Assembly (NCBI GenBank): GCA_938046755.1
Contig: CALIXC010000142.1
Location: 1-17,526 of the forward strand
Length of the DNA stretch: 17,526 bases
Origin: an uncultured Lautropia sp.
GTDB taxonomy: Bacteria; Pseudomonadota; Gammaproteobacteria; Burkholderiales; Burkholderiaceae_E
Direction of reading: 5' to 3'
The position numbers were made by a program, and so were the translations under genes. The notes under the pieces were generated by a model. The model was not told the DNA's origin and made no database searches. It was given only the letters and a program-made list of their open reading frames with translations. Position 1 is the first letter of the stretch, and every line of letters starts with the position of its first letter. Shown one piece after another: positions 1 through 8,023 of this stretch.

Positions 1-70
1 AACTCGCCTGCAGGTGACGCATCGCTCATTGGGGGTGACATCGAAGCACCTCTTGTTCTTGCGATGGTGC

Positions 71-94
71 GGAACGGGCGCAAGCGCCCGCTCC
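71..94 (-). terminator. GC-rich hairpin just downstream of mglB
   Basis: The sequence forms a 10-bp stem (GGAGCGGGCG against CGCCCGTTCC on the minus strand, one G-U pair) with a 4-nt CTTG loop, 17 bp past the mglB stop. No U-run follows on either strand, so it is not a classical intrinsic terminator. In mgl operons the binding-protein gene is usually followed by mglA, so an intercistronic mRNA-stabilising or partial-termination hairpin is the better inference. That would raise binding protein over the membrane components. Confidence 0.45.
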
Positions 95-111
95 ACACCA
101 TCAGCACCCGA

Positions 112-1095
112 TCATTTCAGGAATTCACCCAGGTTGTCCTTGTCCACGCCGATGTAGGGCAGGCGCAGATAACGGTCCTTGAACTCGTAGCTGGTGCCTT
201 CGGCAACGTCCTTGCCGGCGATCAGGTTGGGCAGCACGCCCAGGATGGCCTTGGCCTGAGCAGCGCCGTCATTGAGCACGGTACCGGCCAGGTCACCCTT
301 CTTCACCAGCTGCAGGGCTTCCGGCAGAGCGTCCACACCGAAGATGGGCAGCTTCTTGCCCTGGGCCTTGGCAGCCTCGATGGCACCCATGGCCATGGAG
401 TCGTTGTTGGAGATGATCACCTCGATCCGGTTGGCATTCGGACCGGACAGCCAGGCCTGGGCAATGTCCTTGGCCTTGGCGGCATCCCAGAGGGCAGCGT
501 CCATGTACAGACGCTCGGTCTTCACACCCTTGGCTTCCAGCTCCTTCACGACCCACTCGGTACGGGCCTCGGCATCCGGGTGGCCCGGCTCACCCTTGAT
601 GAGGGCGAACTGCAGCTTGCCGTCCTTGTTCAGGTCCCATTCCGGATGGGCTTTCCAGCCCTTGGCAATCAGGTCGCCCTGGATCACGCCGGACTGGACC
701 GGATCGGTACCGATGTAATAGGCCTTGGCGTAGGAATTGATGGCCTTCGGGCCCGGATCCTTGTTGAAGAAGATGACGGGAACGTCCTGGCCGCTGGCCT
801 TGTCGATGACCGTGGTGCCAGCTGCAGGGTCCACCAGGTTGATGGCCAGCGCCTTCACGCCACGAGCCAGCAGGATGTCGACCTGGTCGTTCTGCATCGA
901 CTGGTTGTTCTGCGAATCGTTCATCAACAGCGAAATGTCCTTCTGCTGCTTGGCAATGCCCTCCAGCGACTTGCGCATGGTGGACATGAAGTTGTCATCG
1001 TATTTGTAAATGGTGACACCCACGCGATCGGCTGCCTGGGCGGCGGAAGCGAGGGTGGCGGCCGACAGCATGACAGCCAGGACAGTCTTCTTCAT
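112..1095 (-). CDS. mglB: Galactose/glucose ABC transporter periplasmic-binding protein MglB
   Basis: Binds D-galactose or D-glucose in the periplasm and delivers it to the MglAC permease; in enteric bacteria it is also a chemoreceptor ligand. The product is 327 aa, against 332 in E. coli. I chose the ATG at 1095 because a GGAG lies nine bases upstream and the protein then opens with a signal peptide (Lys-Lys, hydrophobic core, AQA/AD cleavage near residue 21). The mature protein begins with the family hallmark VGVTIYKYDDNFMS. The calcium loop DLNKDGKLQ is at 154-162, and the usual distal Glu is E225. The segments NDSQNNQSMQNDQ, LINLVDP-like, KGEPGHPDAEAR and FGVDALPEAL match MglB closely. 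A longer reading starting at 1149 would put 18 polar residues before the signal peptide and is unlikely. The gene points off the left edge, where mglA and mglC would be expected. Confidence 0.96.
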   Translation of the reverse strand: MKKTVLAVMLSAATLASAAQAADRVGVTIYKYDDNFMSTMRKSLEGIAKQQKDISLLMNDSQNNQSMQNDQVDILLARGVKALAINLVDPAAGTTVIDKASGQDVPVIFFNKDPGPKAINSYAKAYYIGTDPVQSGVIQGDLIAKGWKAHPEWDLNKDGKLQFALIKGEPGHPDAEARTEWVVKELEAKGVKTERLYMDAALWDAAKAKDIAQAWLSGPNANRIEVIISNNDSMAMGAIEAAKAQGKKLPIFGVDALPEALQLVKKGDLAGTVLNDGAAQAKAILGVLPNLIAGKDVAEGTSYEFKDRYLRLPYIGVDKDNLGEFLK

Positions 1096-1213
1096 TATCG
1101 TGATCTCCAGTTTGAAATTGCCCGGACCGGTCCCGATCCAGAAAAACATCCGGACCCAGCCCGGAAGACCTTCTGAACAAGCCGCATGCAGCGCGCCGAC
1201 TATCCACGCAAAT

Positions 1214-1242
1214 CAGGGAAAACCCTATAGGGGAAAACCCTG
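1214..1242. promoter_or_regulatory. Tandem GGGAAAACCC operator-like repeats upstream of mglB
   Basis: Two near-identical units lie 15 bp apart: AGGGAAAACCCT at 1215-1226 and GGGGAAAACCCT at 1230-1241. Each has inverted GGG/CCC arms around AAAA. They sit about 120-147 bp upstream of the mglB start and about 390 bp upstream of galT. The spacing of about one and a half helical turns suggests paired protein binding, but no regulator gene is adjacent and I cannot name the factor. The assignment as an operator or upstream activating site is inference. Confidence 0.4.
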
Positions 1243-1632
1243 AACGCGCTGTCGGCCGCATTATCCACGGGCATCCATTCAGACACCCGGGATATCAGGG
1301 CATTCACCTCCTCCTGCCCGGAACGCTCATGGAGCAACTGGACCCGACACCCTGCTCCGACCTGTTCGGAAGATCCTTAGCGACAGAATGATATCCTGCC
1401 GTTCGCGCTCATTCTTCCACCTTTGCGGCGGCGCGAGTATACCCCCTACCCAGGGCATGTGATAAAGTGCTCACCATTGTCATCACGAAGCAACGCCTGG
1501 ACGGCGGGGGTCTGAGCCGTCTGCCCGGAACAGCCATCGTGTGCGGAAATGGCTTGCCAGTCTGCGCACAACATGGCAACGTCGGAGACATTCCCAGGCT
1601 TCTCCTCGCACGCTTCGGGCGCAACCAACATC
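1243..1632. other. Divergent mglB-galT intergenic region, no gene seen
   Basis: No convincing reading frame is present. The region should carry the galT promoter and perhaps control of both directions. Two weak inverted repeats are visible: TCCGA-N5-TCGGA (1356-1370) and GAATGA-N17-TCATTC (1386-1414). AT-rich patches at about 1436-1441 (TATACC) and 1459-1465 (TGATAAA) could hold a -10 element, but neither has a good -35 at 16-18 bp. I therefore make no firm promoter call. Confidence 0.3.
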
Positions 1633-2673
1633 ATGTTCGATCCCACCGAACACCCGCATCGCCGCTACAACCCGCTGCAGGACAGCTGGGTTCTGGTCTC
1701 CCCCCATCGCGCCCGGCGCCCCTGGCAAGGTCAGCAGGAAAACGTCGACGACAAGCCCCGGCCCAGTCATGACCCGGGCTGCTACCTGTGCCCGGGCAAC
1801 ACGCGCATCGGTGGCGAGGTCAACCCCGACTACACGCAGCCCTACGTCTTTCCCAACGACTTCCCGGCGCTGCTGCCCAACACGCCCGAATACCGCTCTG
1901 ACGATCCACTCCTGAAGAGCATGGCGGTGCGGGGAACCGCGCGTGTCATCTGCTTCTCGCCCGATCACGGCAAGACGCTGCCGGAGCTTCCGCCTGCCGT
2001 CATCGAGAGCATCATCGCCACCTGGATCCAGCAGTACCGTGAACTGGGCGAACGCTGGCGCTGGGTGCAGATCTTCGAGAACAAGGGCGCAGCCATGGGC
2101 TGCTCCAATCCGCACCCGCACGGTCAGGTCTGGGCCAGCGACTTCCTGCCCAACGAGGTGGCCCGTGCGGATGAATCCCAGCGCCGCTACTTCCAGGCCA
2201 ACGGCCGCAGCCTGCTACTCGACTATGTCGAACGCGAGCTGCAGGAGCGCAGCCGCATCGTGGTCGAGGGCGAACACTGGCTGGCCGTGGTGCCCTACTG
2301 GGCGGTCTGGCCCTTCGAGACCCTGCTGATGCCCAAGGCCGCACTGCCCCGGCTGATGGACGCCACGCCCGAGCAGCAGAAAGATCTCGCCATCGTGCTG
2401 AAGAAGCTCACCAGTCGCTACGACAACCTTTTTCACACCAGCTTCCCGTACTCGATGGGCTGGCACGGTGCGCCGTTCGGCCAGGAAGACACGGCACACT
2501 GGCAGTGTCATGCGCATTTCTATCCGCCGCTGCTGCGCTCGGCCACGGTGAAGAAGTTCATGGTGGGTTACGAAATGCTGGCCGAATCCCAGCGCGACCT
2601 CACCGCCGAACAGGCGGCCGAGCGGCTGCGCGCCCTGCCCGAGGTCCATTATCGCGAGGCAGCCGGCCGCTGA
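1633..2673 (+). CDS. galT: Galactose-1-phosphate uridylyltransferase GalT
   Basis: Transfers UMP from UDP-glucose to galactose-1-phosphate in the cytoplasmic Leloir pathway, through a covalent uridylyl-histidine intermediate. The product is 346 aa, against 348 in E. coli. The active-site HPH motif is at 161-163 (sequence SNPHPHGQVWA), with H163 as nucleophile. The metal-site cysteines are C50 and C53 (GCYLCPGN), with H112 the likely third ligand. The N-terminus DPTEHPHRRYNPL followed by WVLVSPHRARRPWQG matches the E. coli protein, which fixes the start at 1633. The frame is open further upstream (ATGs at 1549 and 1573), but those residues have no family counterpart. No clear Shine-Dalgarno precedes the chosen ATG. 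It is the first gene of a galT-galK-galM set. Confidence 0.96.
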   Translation: MFDPTEHPHRRYNPLQDSWVLVSPHRARRPWQGQQENVDDKPRPSHDPGCYLCPGNTRIGGEVNPDYTQPYVFPNDFPALLPNTPEYRSDDPLLKSMAVRGTARVICFSPDHGKTLPELPPAVIESIIATWIQQYRELGERWRWVQIFENKGAAMGCSNPHPHGQVWASDFLPNEVARADESQRRYFQANGRSLLLDYVERELQERSRIVVEGEHWLAVVPYWAVWPFETLLMPKAALPRLMDATPEQQKDLAIVLKKLTSRYDNLFHTSFPYSMGWHGAPFGQEDTAHWQCHAHFYPPLLRSATVKKFMVGYEMLAESQRDLTAEQAAERLRALPEVHYREAAGR

Positions 2674-2680
2674 CCTTTTC

Positions 2681-2721
2681 CCGGCGTCGCTGCCTGGCCA
2701 TCCGCCCATCATCGACGCCGG
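2681..2721 (+). terminator. Long-loop hairpin after galT
   Basis: A perfect 9-bp inverted repeat (CCGGCGTCG at 2681-2689, CGACGCCGG at 2713-2721) encloses a 23-nt loop and begins eight bases after the galT stop. Only GTTTGCC follows, so U-rich termination is weak. It may attenuate read-through or protect the galT message inside a galTK transcript. Confidence 0.35.
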
Positions 2722-2851
2722 TTTGCCCTCATTTCCGGGCAACATTCCCTGACGCTTTCATCGCAAGCATCCCGCAAGACGCGACTGGTTCATCCCGGCA
2801 AACGCCAGACACGCCGGGTATGAAACACCCGCATCCAAACTCCTTCCGATC

Positions 2852-4024
2852 ATGAGCACCTGCCAGCCCTCCGCCCACGCCATCAAGGACACTACCGCCC
2901 TGCTGAAGCAGGAACTGGACGCCACGGCCACCCACGTCATCCGTGCGCCAGGCCGTGTCAACCTGATCGGCGAGCACACCGACTACAACGACGGATTCGT
3001 GCTGCCCTGCGCCATCGACTTCGCCACCGAAGTCGCCATCGCGCCGCGCACCGACAATCGCATCCGGGTCGTGGCCGCCGACTATGACAACCAGCATGAC
3101 GAGTTCGCCGCTGACGTGCGCCCCCAGCACAGTGACAAGGGGTGGGCCAACTACATCCGTGGTGTCGTCGATGTCTTCATCGAGCGTTTCGGTCCGCTGC
3201 CCCACGGGCTGGACATGGTGGTCAGCGGCAACGTGCCGCAGGGTGCAGGCCTCAGTTCGTCGGCAGCCCTGGAAGTGGCCGTGGGCAAGGCACTGCAGAC
3301 CGCCTTCGGGCTCGATGCCAGCCTGCGCGACATCGCGCTGCTGGGCCAGCAGGCCGAGAACGAGTTCGTCGGCTGCCGTTGCGGCATCATGGATCAGTTC
3401 ATTTCGGCACTCGGCAAGGACGGGCATGCACTGCTCATCGACTGCCGCAGCCTGGAGACCGAGACGGCCGCCATACCCGACGAGCTGCGAGTCATGATCA
3501 TCGACTCGAAGGTGCAGCGCGGGCTGGTGGGCAGTGAGTACAACACACGCCGCGAGCAGTGCGAAGCCGCCGCTGCCCACTTCGGCGTCAAGGCACTGCG
3601 TGATGTCGACCTGGCCCAGCTGCAGGCTGCCCGCAATGAGCTGGACCCGCTCGTCTACCGGCGTGCCCACCATGTCATCACGGAAAACGCCCGCACGCTG
3701 GCAGCCGCCCAGGCACTGCGTGCCCATGATGTCGAACGGCTCAGCACGCTGATGGCTGAAAGCCATGCCTCGATGCGCGATGACTTCGCCATCACCGTCC
3801 CCCCCATCGATGCCCTGGTGGAGATCGTCTCTGCCGTCATCGGCAAGCGGGGCGGCGTGCGGATGACCGGTGGCGGCTTCGGCGGCTGCGTGGTGGCGTT
3901 GGTTCCGGATTCACTGGTCGATGAGGTGACGCAGGCCGTTCAGCGCGACTACCCGGCGCGCAGCGGTGGGCTCGTTGCACAGATCCACCTGTGTCGTGCC
4001 CGCGAAGGCGCACACGTGCTCTGA
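2852..4024 (+). CDS. galK: Galactokinase GalK
   Basis: Phosphorylates alpha-D-galactose to galactose-1-phosphate with ATP, the entry step of the Leloir pathway. It is a GHMP-family kinase of 390 aa (E. coli 382). The galactokinase signature GRVNLIGEHTDY is at 34-45 (catalytic-region R35), and the GHMP ATP-binding motif PQGAGLSSSAAL is at 129-140. The segment CGIMDQF holds the catalytic aspartate D181, and the C-terminal GHMP motif VRMTGGGFGGCVV is at 336-348. The start at 2852 is the only ATG before the conserved core and gives a normal N-terminal length. No strong Shine-Dalgarno is visible. The 178-bp gap after galT is long for an operon and contains a hairpin, but the order and strand favour co-expression. 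Confidence 0.96.
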   Translation: MSTCQPSAHAIKDTTALLKQELDATATHVIRAPGRVNLIGEHTDYNDGFVLPCAIDFATEVAIAPRTDNRIRVVAADYDNQHDEFAADVRPQHSDKGWANYIRGVVDVFIERFGPLPHGLDMVVSGNVPQGAGLSSSAALEVAVGKALQTAFGLDASLRDIALLGQQAENEFVGCRCGIMDQFISALGKDGHALLIDCRSLETETAAIPDELRVMIIDSKVQRGLVGSEYNTRREQCEAAAAHFGVKALRDVDLAQLQAARNELDPLVYRRAHHVITENARTLAAAQALRAHDVERLSTLMAESHASMRDDFAITVPPIDALVEIVSAVIGKRGGVRMTGGGFGGCVVALVPDSLVDEVTQAVQRDYPARSGGLVAQIHLCRAREGAHVL

Positions 4025-4037
4025 ACAGGCGCGGAAA

Positions 4038-4057
4038 GGGGGCCCCATCCGGCCCCC
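4038..4057 (+). terminator. Strong GC hairpin after galK
   Basis: A perfect 7-bp stem (GGGGGCC and GGCCCCC) with the 6-nt loop CCATCC lies 14 bases after the galK stop. The bases after the stem are AGGGG, with no U-run. It could be an incomplete terminator or a stabilising hairpin between galK and galM. Confidence 0.45.
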
Positions 4058-4169
4058 AGGGGTCTACGGCTGCCCGCCATTCCACGACCGTGCTCCGGTA
4101 CAGGGTCGGACGGACAGCCTCCATGGTGTACCCTGATACGCTTTCGGATCCTCTTCTCCCCCGAACACC

Positions 4170-5177
4170 ATGAAAGAAGCGCTGACCTCCGCCGGACTGA
4201 CCCTGCACAACCGCCGCGGCATCACCATCGGCCTGCATCCGCTGGGTGCCACCTGGACCTCGTGCCGGCTACCGCTGCCCGACCAGGTGCGTGAGGTACT
4301 GCTGGGCAGTCGCGACGTGGTGGCCATGCTGCTGGAAGGTGGCAGCTATCTGGGGGCCAGCGTTGGCCGCTACGCCGGGCGCATTGCCCAGGCACGTTTT
4401 GGCGACCACGTGCTGGATGCCAACCAGCCGCCCCACATCCTGCATGGGGGCCGGCAGGGACTGGCCCGCCAGCTGTGGACGCTGGATTCGGCCGATGAGC
4501 ACCAGGCCACGTTCCGGATCTTCAGCCCGGCCGGCGACCAGGGTTTTCCGGGCAATCTGAATGCCACCGCGCAGTACCTGCTGGATGACGACGACGCCCT
4601 GACGATCGTCTACACCGCCACCACGGATGCACCCACGCCGTGCAACTTCACCAACCACGCCTATTTCAACCTGAACGGCGGCGATGGTGATGACGGTCTG
4701 GCCCAGATGCTGCAGATTCACGCCGATCGCTACCAGCCGGTGGGCACGGACGGCATTCCCGATGCCGCTCCCCGTGCAGTGGAAGGCACAGGCTTCGATT
4801 TCCGCCAGCCCAAGCGGCTGGATGCCGACTTCCTGCGAGATCTCGACCAGCAGAAGGTCAAGGGTTACGACCACAGCTTCCTGCTGGGTGAAACCCCTTC
4901 AGACTCCTCGACCGGCGCTGCCCTGCAGCTGGCCGCTGAACTGCGCTCGGCCGACGGTCGCGTCAGCCTGCAGGTCCACACCGATCAGCCAGCTCTGCAC
5001 CTGTACACGGGTCAGTACCTGGGCGGCACCGAAAAGCGCGACGGCAGCCACTATGCCGACCTGGCCGGCGTGGCCCTGGAAAGCCAGTTCCCACCGGACA
5101 GCCCCAGCCACGGCCGGGCCATCCTGCTGCCCGGGCTGACCTACCGGCGCACCACCCGTTTCGACTTCCGCTTCTGA
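4170..5177 (+). CDS. galM: Aldose 1-epimerase (galactose mutarotase) GalM
   Basis: Interconverts the beta and alpha anomers of galactose so that GalK, which uses the alpha form, receives substrate. The product is 335 aa, normal for the beta-sandwich galactose-mutarotase family. Key residues are visible: the GRYAGRI substrate-binding stretch at 66-72, HILHGG at 89-94, the general acid H163 in TNHAYFNL, D234 in YDHSF, and the general base E304 in VALESQFPPDSP. The start at 4170 gives a normal N-terminus (LTLHNRRGITIGLHPLGAT), though no clear Shine-Dalgarno is present. The gene lies 145 bp after galK. Its stop is only 16 bp from the stop of the convergent greB gene. Confidence 0.93.
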   Translation: MKEALTSAGLTLHNRRGITIGLHPLGATWTSCRLPLPDQVREVLLGSRDVVAMLLEGGSYLGASVGRYAGRIAQARFGDHVLDANQPPHILHGGRQGLARQLWTLDSADEHQATFRIFSPAGDQGFPGNLNATAQYLLDDDDALTIVYTATTDAPTPCNFTNHAYFNLNGGDGDDGLAQMLQIHADRYQPVGTDGIPDAAPRAVEGTGFDFRQPKRLDADFLRDLDQQKVKGYDHSFLLGETPSDSSTGAALQLAAELRSADGRVSLQVHTDQPALHLYTGQYLGGTEKRDGSHYADLAGVALESQFPPDSPSHGRAILLPGLTYRRTTRFDFRF

Positions 5178-5193
5178 AGTTGGCGGATCGGGC

Positions 5194-5754
5194 TCAGACC
5201 GGCGCGGGGTACTCCACCAACTCGATCAGTAGCTCCATCCGCCCCTGAGGGGTCATCAGCGACACTTCATCCCCCTCGCGCGCCTTGATGAGCGCACGCG
5301 CCACCGGCGAGATCCAGCTGATCTTGCCGGCCAGGGGATCTGTCTCGTCCACGCCAACGATCTGCACCCGACGCTCGGTGCCGTCGGGCTCGCTGTAGGT
5401 GACGGTGGCACCGAAGAACACCTGGTCGTTGCCATGGTGTGCCGAGGGCTCGACCACTTCGGCACGGTCGATGCGGCGGATCAGGAAGCGGATGCGCCGG
5501 TCGATCTCGCGCAGCCGCTTCTTGCCGTACAGATAGTCGCCGTTCTCGGAACGGTCGCCGTTGGAAGCTGCCCACGACACCACCTGCACCACTTCCGGCC
5601 GCTCCACATCCAGCAGGTGGCTCAACTCGTCACGCAGCGCCTGATAGCCTGCACGGGTGATGTAGTTCTTGCCGCCCGGGACCTTCAGCTGTTCCGGCTC
5701 AAGGTCGTCGTCGTCATCGGCGTCGTCGTTCTCGCGCACGAAAGCCTTGTTCAT
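5194..5754 (-). CDS. greB: Transcription elongation factor GreB
   Basis: Binds the RNA polymerase secondary channel and stimulates cleavage of backtracked RNA. The product is 186 aa, longer than the 158 aa of E. coli GreB; the extra length is mainly the N-terminal segment with a poly-acidic run (DDADDDDDLEPEQ, residues 10-22). The N-terminal coiled coil spans about 31-100, with the acidic tip GDRSENGDY at 66-74. The FKBP-like C-terminal domain follows at about 108-184 (ATVTY, VDETDPLAGKISWISPVARAL). GreB rather than GreA is suggested by GDYLYGKKRLREIDRRIRFL. The start lies five bases after the pmbA stop on the same strand, so translational coupling to pmbA is likely. No independent promoter is visible. 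Confidence 0.93.
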   Translation of the reverse strand: MNKAFVRENDDADDDDDLEPEQLKVPGGKNYITRAGYQALRDELSHLLDVERPEVVQVVSWAASNGDRSENGDYLYGKKRLREIDRRIRFLIRRIDRAEVVEPSAHHGNDQVFFGATVTYSEPDGTERRVQIVGVDETDPLAGKISWISPVARALIKAREGDEVSLMTPQGRMELLIELVEYPAPV

Positions 5755-5759
5755 GGCTG

Positions 5760-7238
5760 TTACCCGGCCACCGCCATTTCCTCGATCAGCACTGAACCGC
5801 AGGTCTTGGTGCCACGGGTGAGTTCATCGTTGCCCACCGCGACGATGCCGCGGTACATGTCGGCCAGATTGCCAGCAATGGTGATTTCCTCGACCGGATA
5901 CTGGATCTCGCCATTTTCCACCCAGAAACCGCTGGCGCCCCGCGAATAGTCGCCTGTAACGTAATTGACGCCCTGCCCCATCACCTCGGTCACCAGCAGG
6001 CCGGTGCCCATCTCCTTCAGCATGCGGGCGAAGTTGTCGCCGCGTGCAGTCAGCCGGCTGGACAGGCGCAGGTTGTGCGAGCCGCCGGCATTGCCGGTGG
6101 TCTGCATGCCCAGCTTGCGCGCGCTGTAAGAGGACAGGAAGTAGCCCTTGAGCCGACCGCCCTTCACCACATCACGGGCAGCCGTGGCCACGCCTTCATC
6201 ATCGAAGGGGCCAGAGCCCATCGCCCCGGGAATGAACGGATCTTCCACGATGTCGATGTGCTTGGGGAAGATACGCTTGCCCAGCGAATCCACCAGGAAC
6301 GATGCCTGCCGGTACAGTGCCGAGCCGCTGAGCGCCTGCACCAAGCTGCCCAGCAGGCCCAGTGCCAGCGGAGCCTCGAACAGCACCGGCACCTTGCGGG
6401 TGCTGAGCTTGCGCGCGCCCAGCCTGGACAGGGCGCGCTCGGCCGCATAGCGACCCAGAGCCTCGGGCGAGGCCAGGTCAGCCGGCGAACGGGCGGACGA
6501 ATACCAGCCGTCGCGCTGCATGTCACGCCCCCGGCGAGCGATGGGCCCGACCGACAGCGTGTGGCGACTGTGCGCGAAACCATCGCAGAAACCCAGCGAG
6601 TTGGCCGACAGGAAGTGGCCATGGCCCACCGAGACGGAGGCGCCATCACTGTTGGCAATCTGCGGGCTGACCGCGAAGCTGGCCGCCTCGATCTCGCGCG
6701 CCAGCTCGATGGCCTGTGGCACGGAGATATGCCAGGGCTGGAACAGCGCCAGGCCCGACACGTCGTTTTCACCGCGCGCCAGACGGCGCTCGTCGGGCAG
6801 GCCGGCAAACGGATCCTCGCCCGTGATGGAGGCAATATCGTAGGCAGCCCGTACCGTGCGCGCCAGCGCCTGCGGGCTGAAATCACTGGTGCTGGCGTGG
6901 CCGCGCCGCTGCCCCACGTAGACCGACACCCCCAGCCCCTTGTCGCGGGTCTGCTCGATGGTCTCGACCTTGCCCTTGCGCACCGTCAGCGCCAGCCCCG
7001 AGGACTCCGACACCTCGGCCACCACGGCGGTAGCCCCCAGGGCCTTCGCCTGACGCATGGTCTCCTCGACCAGTTCCTGAAAATCCTCACGCCGGTAGTC
7101 GAACAGCGGGCGTTCGCCATCCCCGCCTTCCAGATACTGGGCCGGCAGATGCCCGGCACGGGCACGGAGACGGCGCACGGGCTGGCGCGACGAAGCTCTG
7201 GCAGCCCCGGCTGCCTGGGCGGAAGAGGACTTTCTCAT
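5760..7238 (-). CDS. pmbA: TldE/PmbA-type metalloprotease partner protein
   Basis: TldE (PmbA) pairs with TldD to form a heteromeric protease that processes modified peptides such as microcin B17 and degrades CcdA in E. coli; its role here is inferred from family membership. The product is 492 aa from the ATG at 7238, against 450 in E. coli, with a basic, Ala/Arg-rich N-terminal extension of about 40 residues. Family segments include SARKLGMQTTGNAGGSHNLR and, from about residue 411 to the end, GTGLLVTEVMGQG, TGDYSRGASGFWVENGEIQ and EITIAGNLADM. No TldD-type HExxxH motif is present, as expected for the TldE subunit. The frame extends to an ATG at 7304, so the start is uncertain by 22 codons; I prefer 7238 because it leaves more space in the divergent promoter region. 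tldD is not in the window. Confidence 0.92.
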   Translation of the reverse strand: MRKSSSAQAAGAARASSRQPVRRLRARAGHLPAQYLEGGDGERPLFDYRREDFQELVEETMRQAKALGATAVVAEVSESSGLALTVRKGKVETIEQTRDKGLGVSVYVGQRRGHASTSDFSPQALARTVRAAYDIASITGEDPFAGLPDERRLARGENDVSGLALFQPWHISVPQAIELAREIEAASFAVSPQIANSDGASVSVGHGHFLSANSLGFCDGFAHSRHTLSVGPIARRGRDMQRDGWYSSARSPADLASPEALGRYAAERALSRLGARKLSTRKVPVLFEAPLALGLLGSLVQALSGSALYRQASFLVDSLGKRIFPKHIDIVEDPFIPGAMGSGPFDDEGVATAARDVVKGGRLKGYFLSSYSARKLGMQTTGNAGGSHNLRLSSRLTARGDNFARMLKEMGTGLLVTEVMGQGVNYVTGDYSRGASGFWVENGEIQYPVEEITIAGNLADMYRGIVAVGNDELTRGTKTCGSVLIEEMAVAG

Positions 7239-7321
7239 GGAAAATGGACAAGGGTAAATATTGGGAAAAACCTGACAAGTATCATATAGCACTCGACCAT
7301 CCATCTTCCACCCGAGCGCTC
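7239..7321. promoter_or_regulatory. Divergent pmbA/darP promoter region
   Basis: This short gap between the two starts is markedly more AT-rich than its surroundings. It contains overlapping -10-like boxes: TATGAT on the minus strand (about 7283-7288) and CATATA on the plus strand at about 7285-7290. The latter lies 16 bp after TTGGGA at about 7263-7268. The positions are approximate and the match to consensus is partial. Both genes must start transcription here unless there are promoters inside the neighbouring genes. Confidence 0.4.
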
Positions 7322-7909
7322 ATGAACCACGGCAGCCGCCACACCGACGCCCCCGACACCGCTCCGGACGCCACACCGTCCGCGGACGACGCCCCCATCA
7401 GCAAGACCCGCAGGAAGCAGCAGATGCACGCACTGCAGGCGCTGGGCGAGCGGCTGGTGAAGCTGCCGGCCCAGCAGCTGGCCCGCGTGCCGATGCCCGA
7501 AGACCTGGCCCAGGCCGTCCACGAGGCCCGGCGCACGAAAAGCCACGAGGGCCTGCGGCGCCAGATGCAGTACGTCGGCAAGCTGATGCGCAGCGTGGAT
7601 GCCAGCGCCATTGAGCAGGCCCTGGCCGTGGACGAGGAACGCCACCAGGGCGCCGTACACCTGATGCACCGTGCCGAACGCTGGCGTGACGGTCTGCTGG
7701 ACGGAAGCCTCTCGCTCACCGACTTCATCGACGAGCACCCGGCCGCGGCCCAGCTGGGGCTGCCCGCGCTGCTGGCCCAGGCACGGCGCGAGAAGACCGC
7801 CGGCAAGCCGCCCCGTCAGCAGCGTCAGCTCTACCGCTTGCTGCACGAGACCCTGGTCGAAGACTGGCAGCCCGTTGCAGCCCCTCAGGCTGACGACGAG
7901 CCCACCTGA
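7322..7909 (+). CDS. darP: Ribosome-associated protein DarP (YjgA, DUF615)
   Basis: DarP is a late-acting factor in 50S ribosomal subunit maturation in gammaproteobacteria; that role is carried over from the family. The product is 195 aa (E. coli 183). A disordered acidic N-terminus (1-26) is followed by the helical DUF615 core: SKTRRKQQMHALQALGERLV at 27-46, the hallmark GLRRQMQYVGKLMR at 77-90, and the conserved C-terminal EKTAGKPPRQQRQLYRLL at 157-174. The ATG at 7322 is preferred over the in-frame ATG at 7244, because the earlier one overlaps the probable promoter and adds residues without family counterpart. Its divergent placement beside pmbA and upstream of mogA is common in betaproteobacteria. 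Confidence 0.92.
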   Translation: MNHGSRHTDAPDTAPDATPSADDAPISKTRRKQQMHALQALGERLVKLPAQQLARVPMPEDLAQAVHEARRTKSHEGLRRQMQYVGKLMRSVDASAIEQALAVDEERHQGAVHLMHRAERWRDGLLDGSLSLTDFIDEHPAAAQLGLPALLAQARREKTAGKPPRQQRQLYRLLHETLVEDWQPVAAPQADDEPT

Positions 7910-8023
7910 TCCCGGACGGGCTTCAGCAACCCGTCATCGGCCCCAGGCCGCCGTGCTCCCCACCTGCCCACCGCTCCGGCGCTTTCCGGGCAGCCCCCAA
8001 CAACGACTCTTCCGGTCCCCACC

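Noticed and set aside
64..1176. Long plus-strand open frame across mglB
   Set aside because: It is antisense to a clearly recognised MglB and has the His/Gly/Leu-rich composition of a mirrored high-GC gene.
2729..3766. 345-codon minus-strand frame across galK
   Set aside because: Antisense to conserved GalK motifs; no recognisable domain and no ribosome-binding site.
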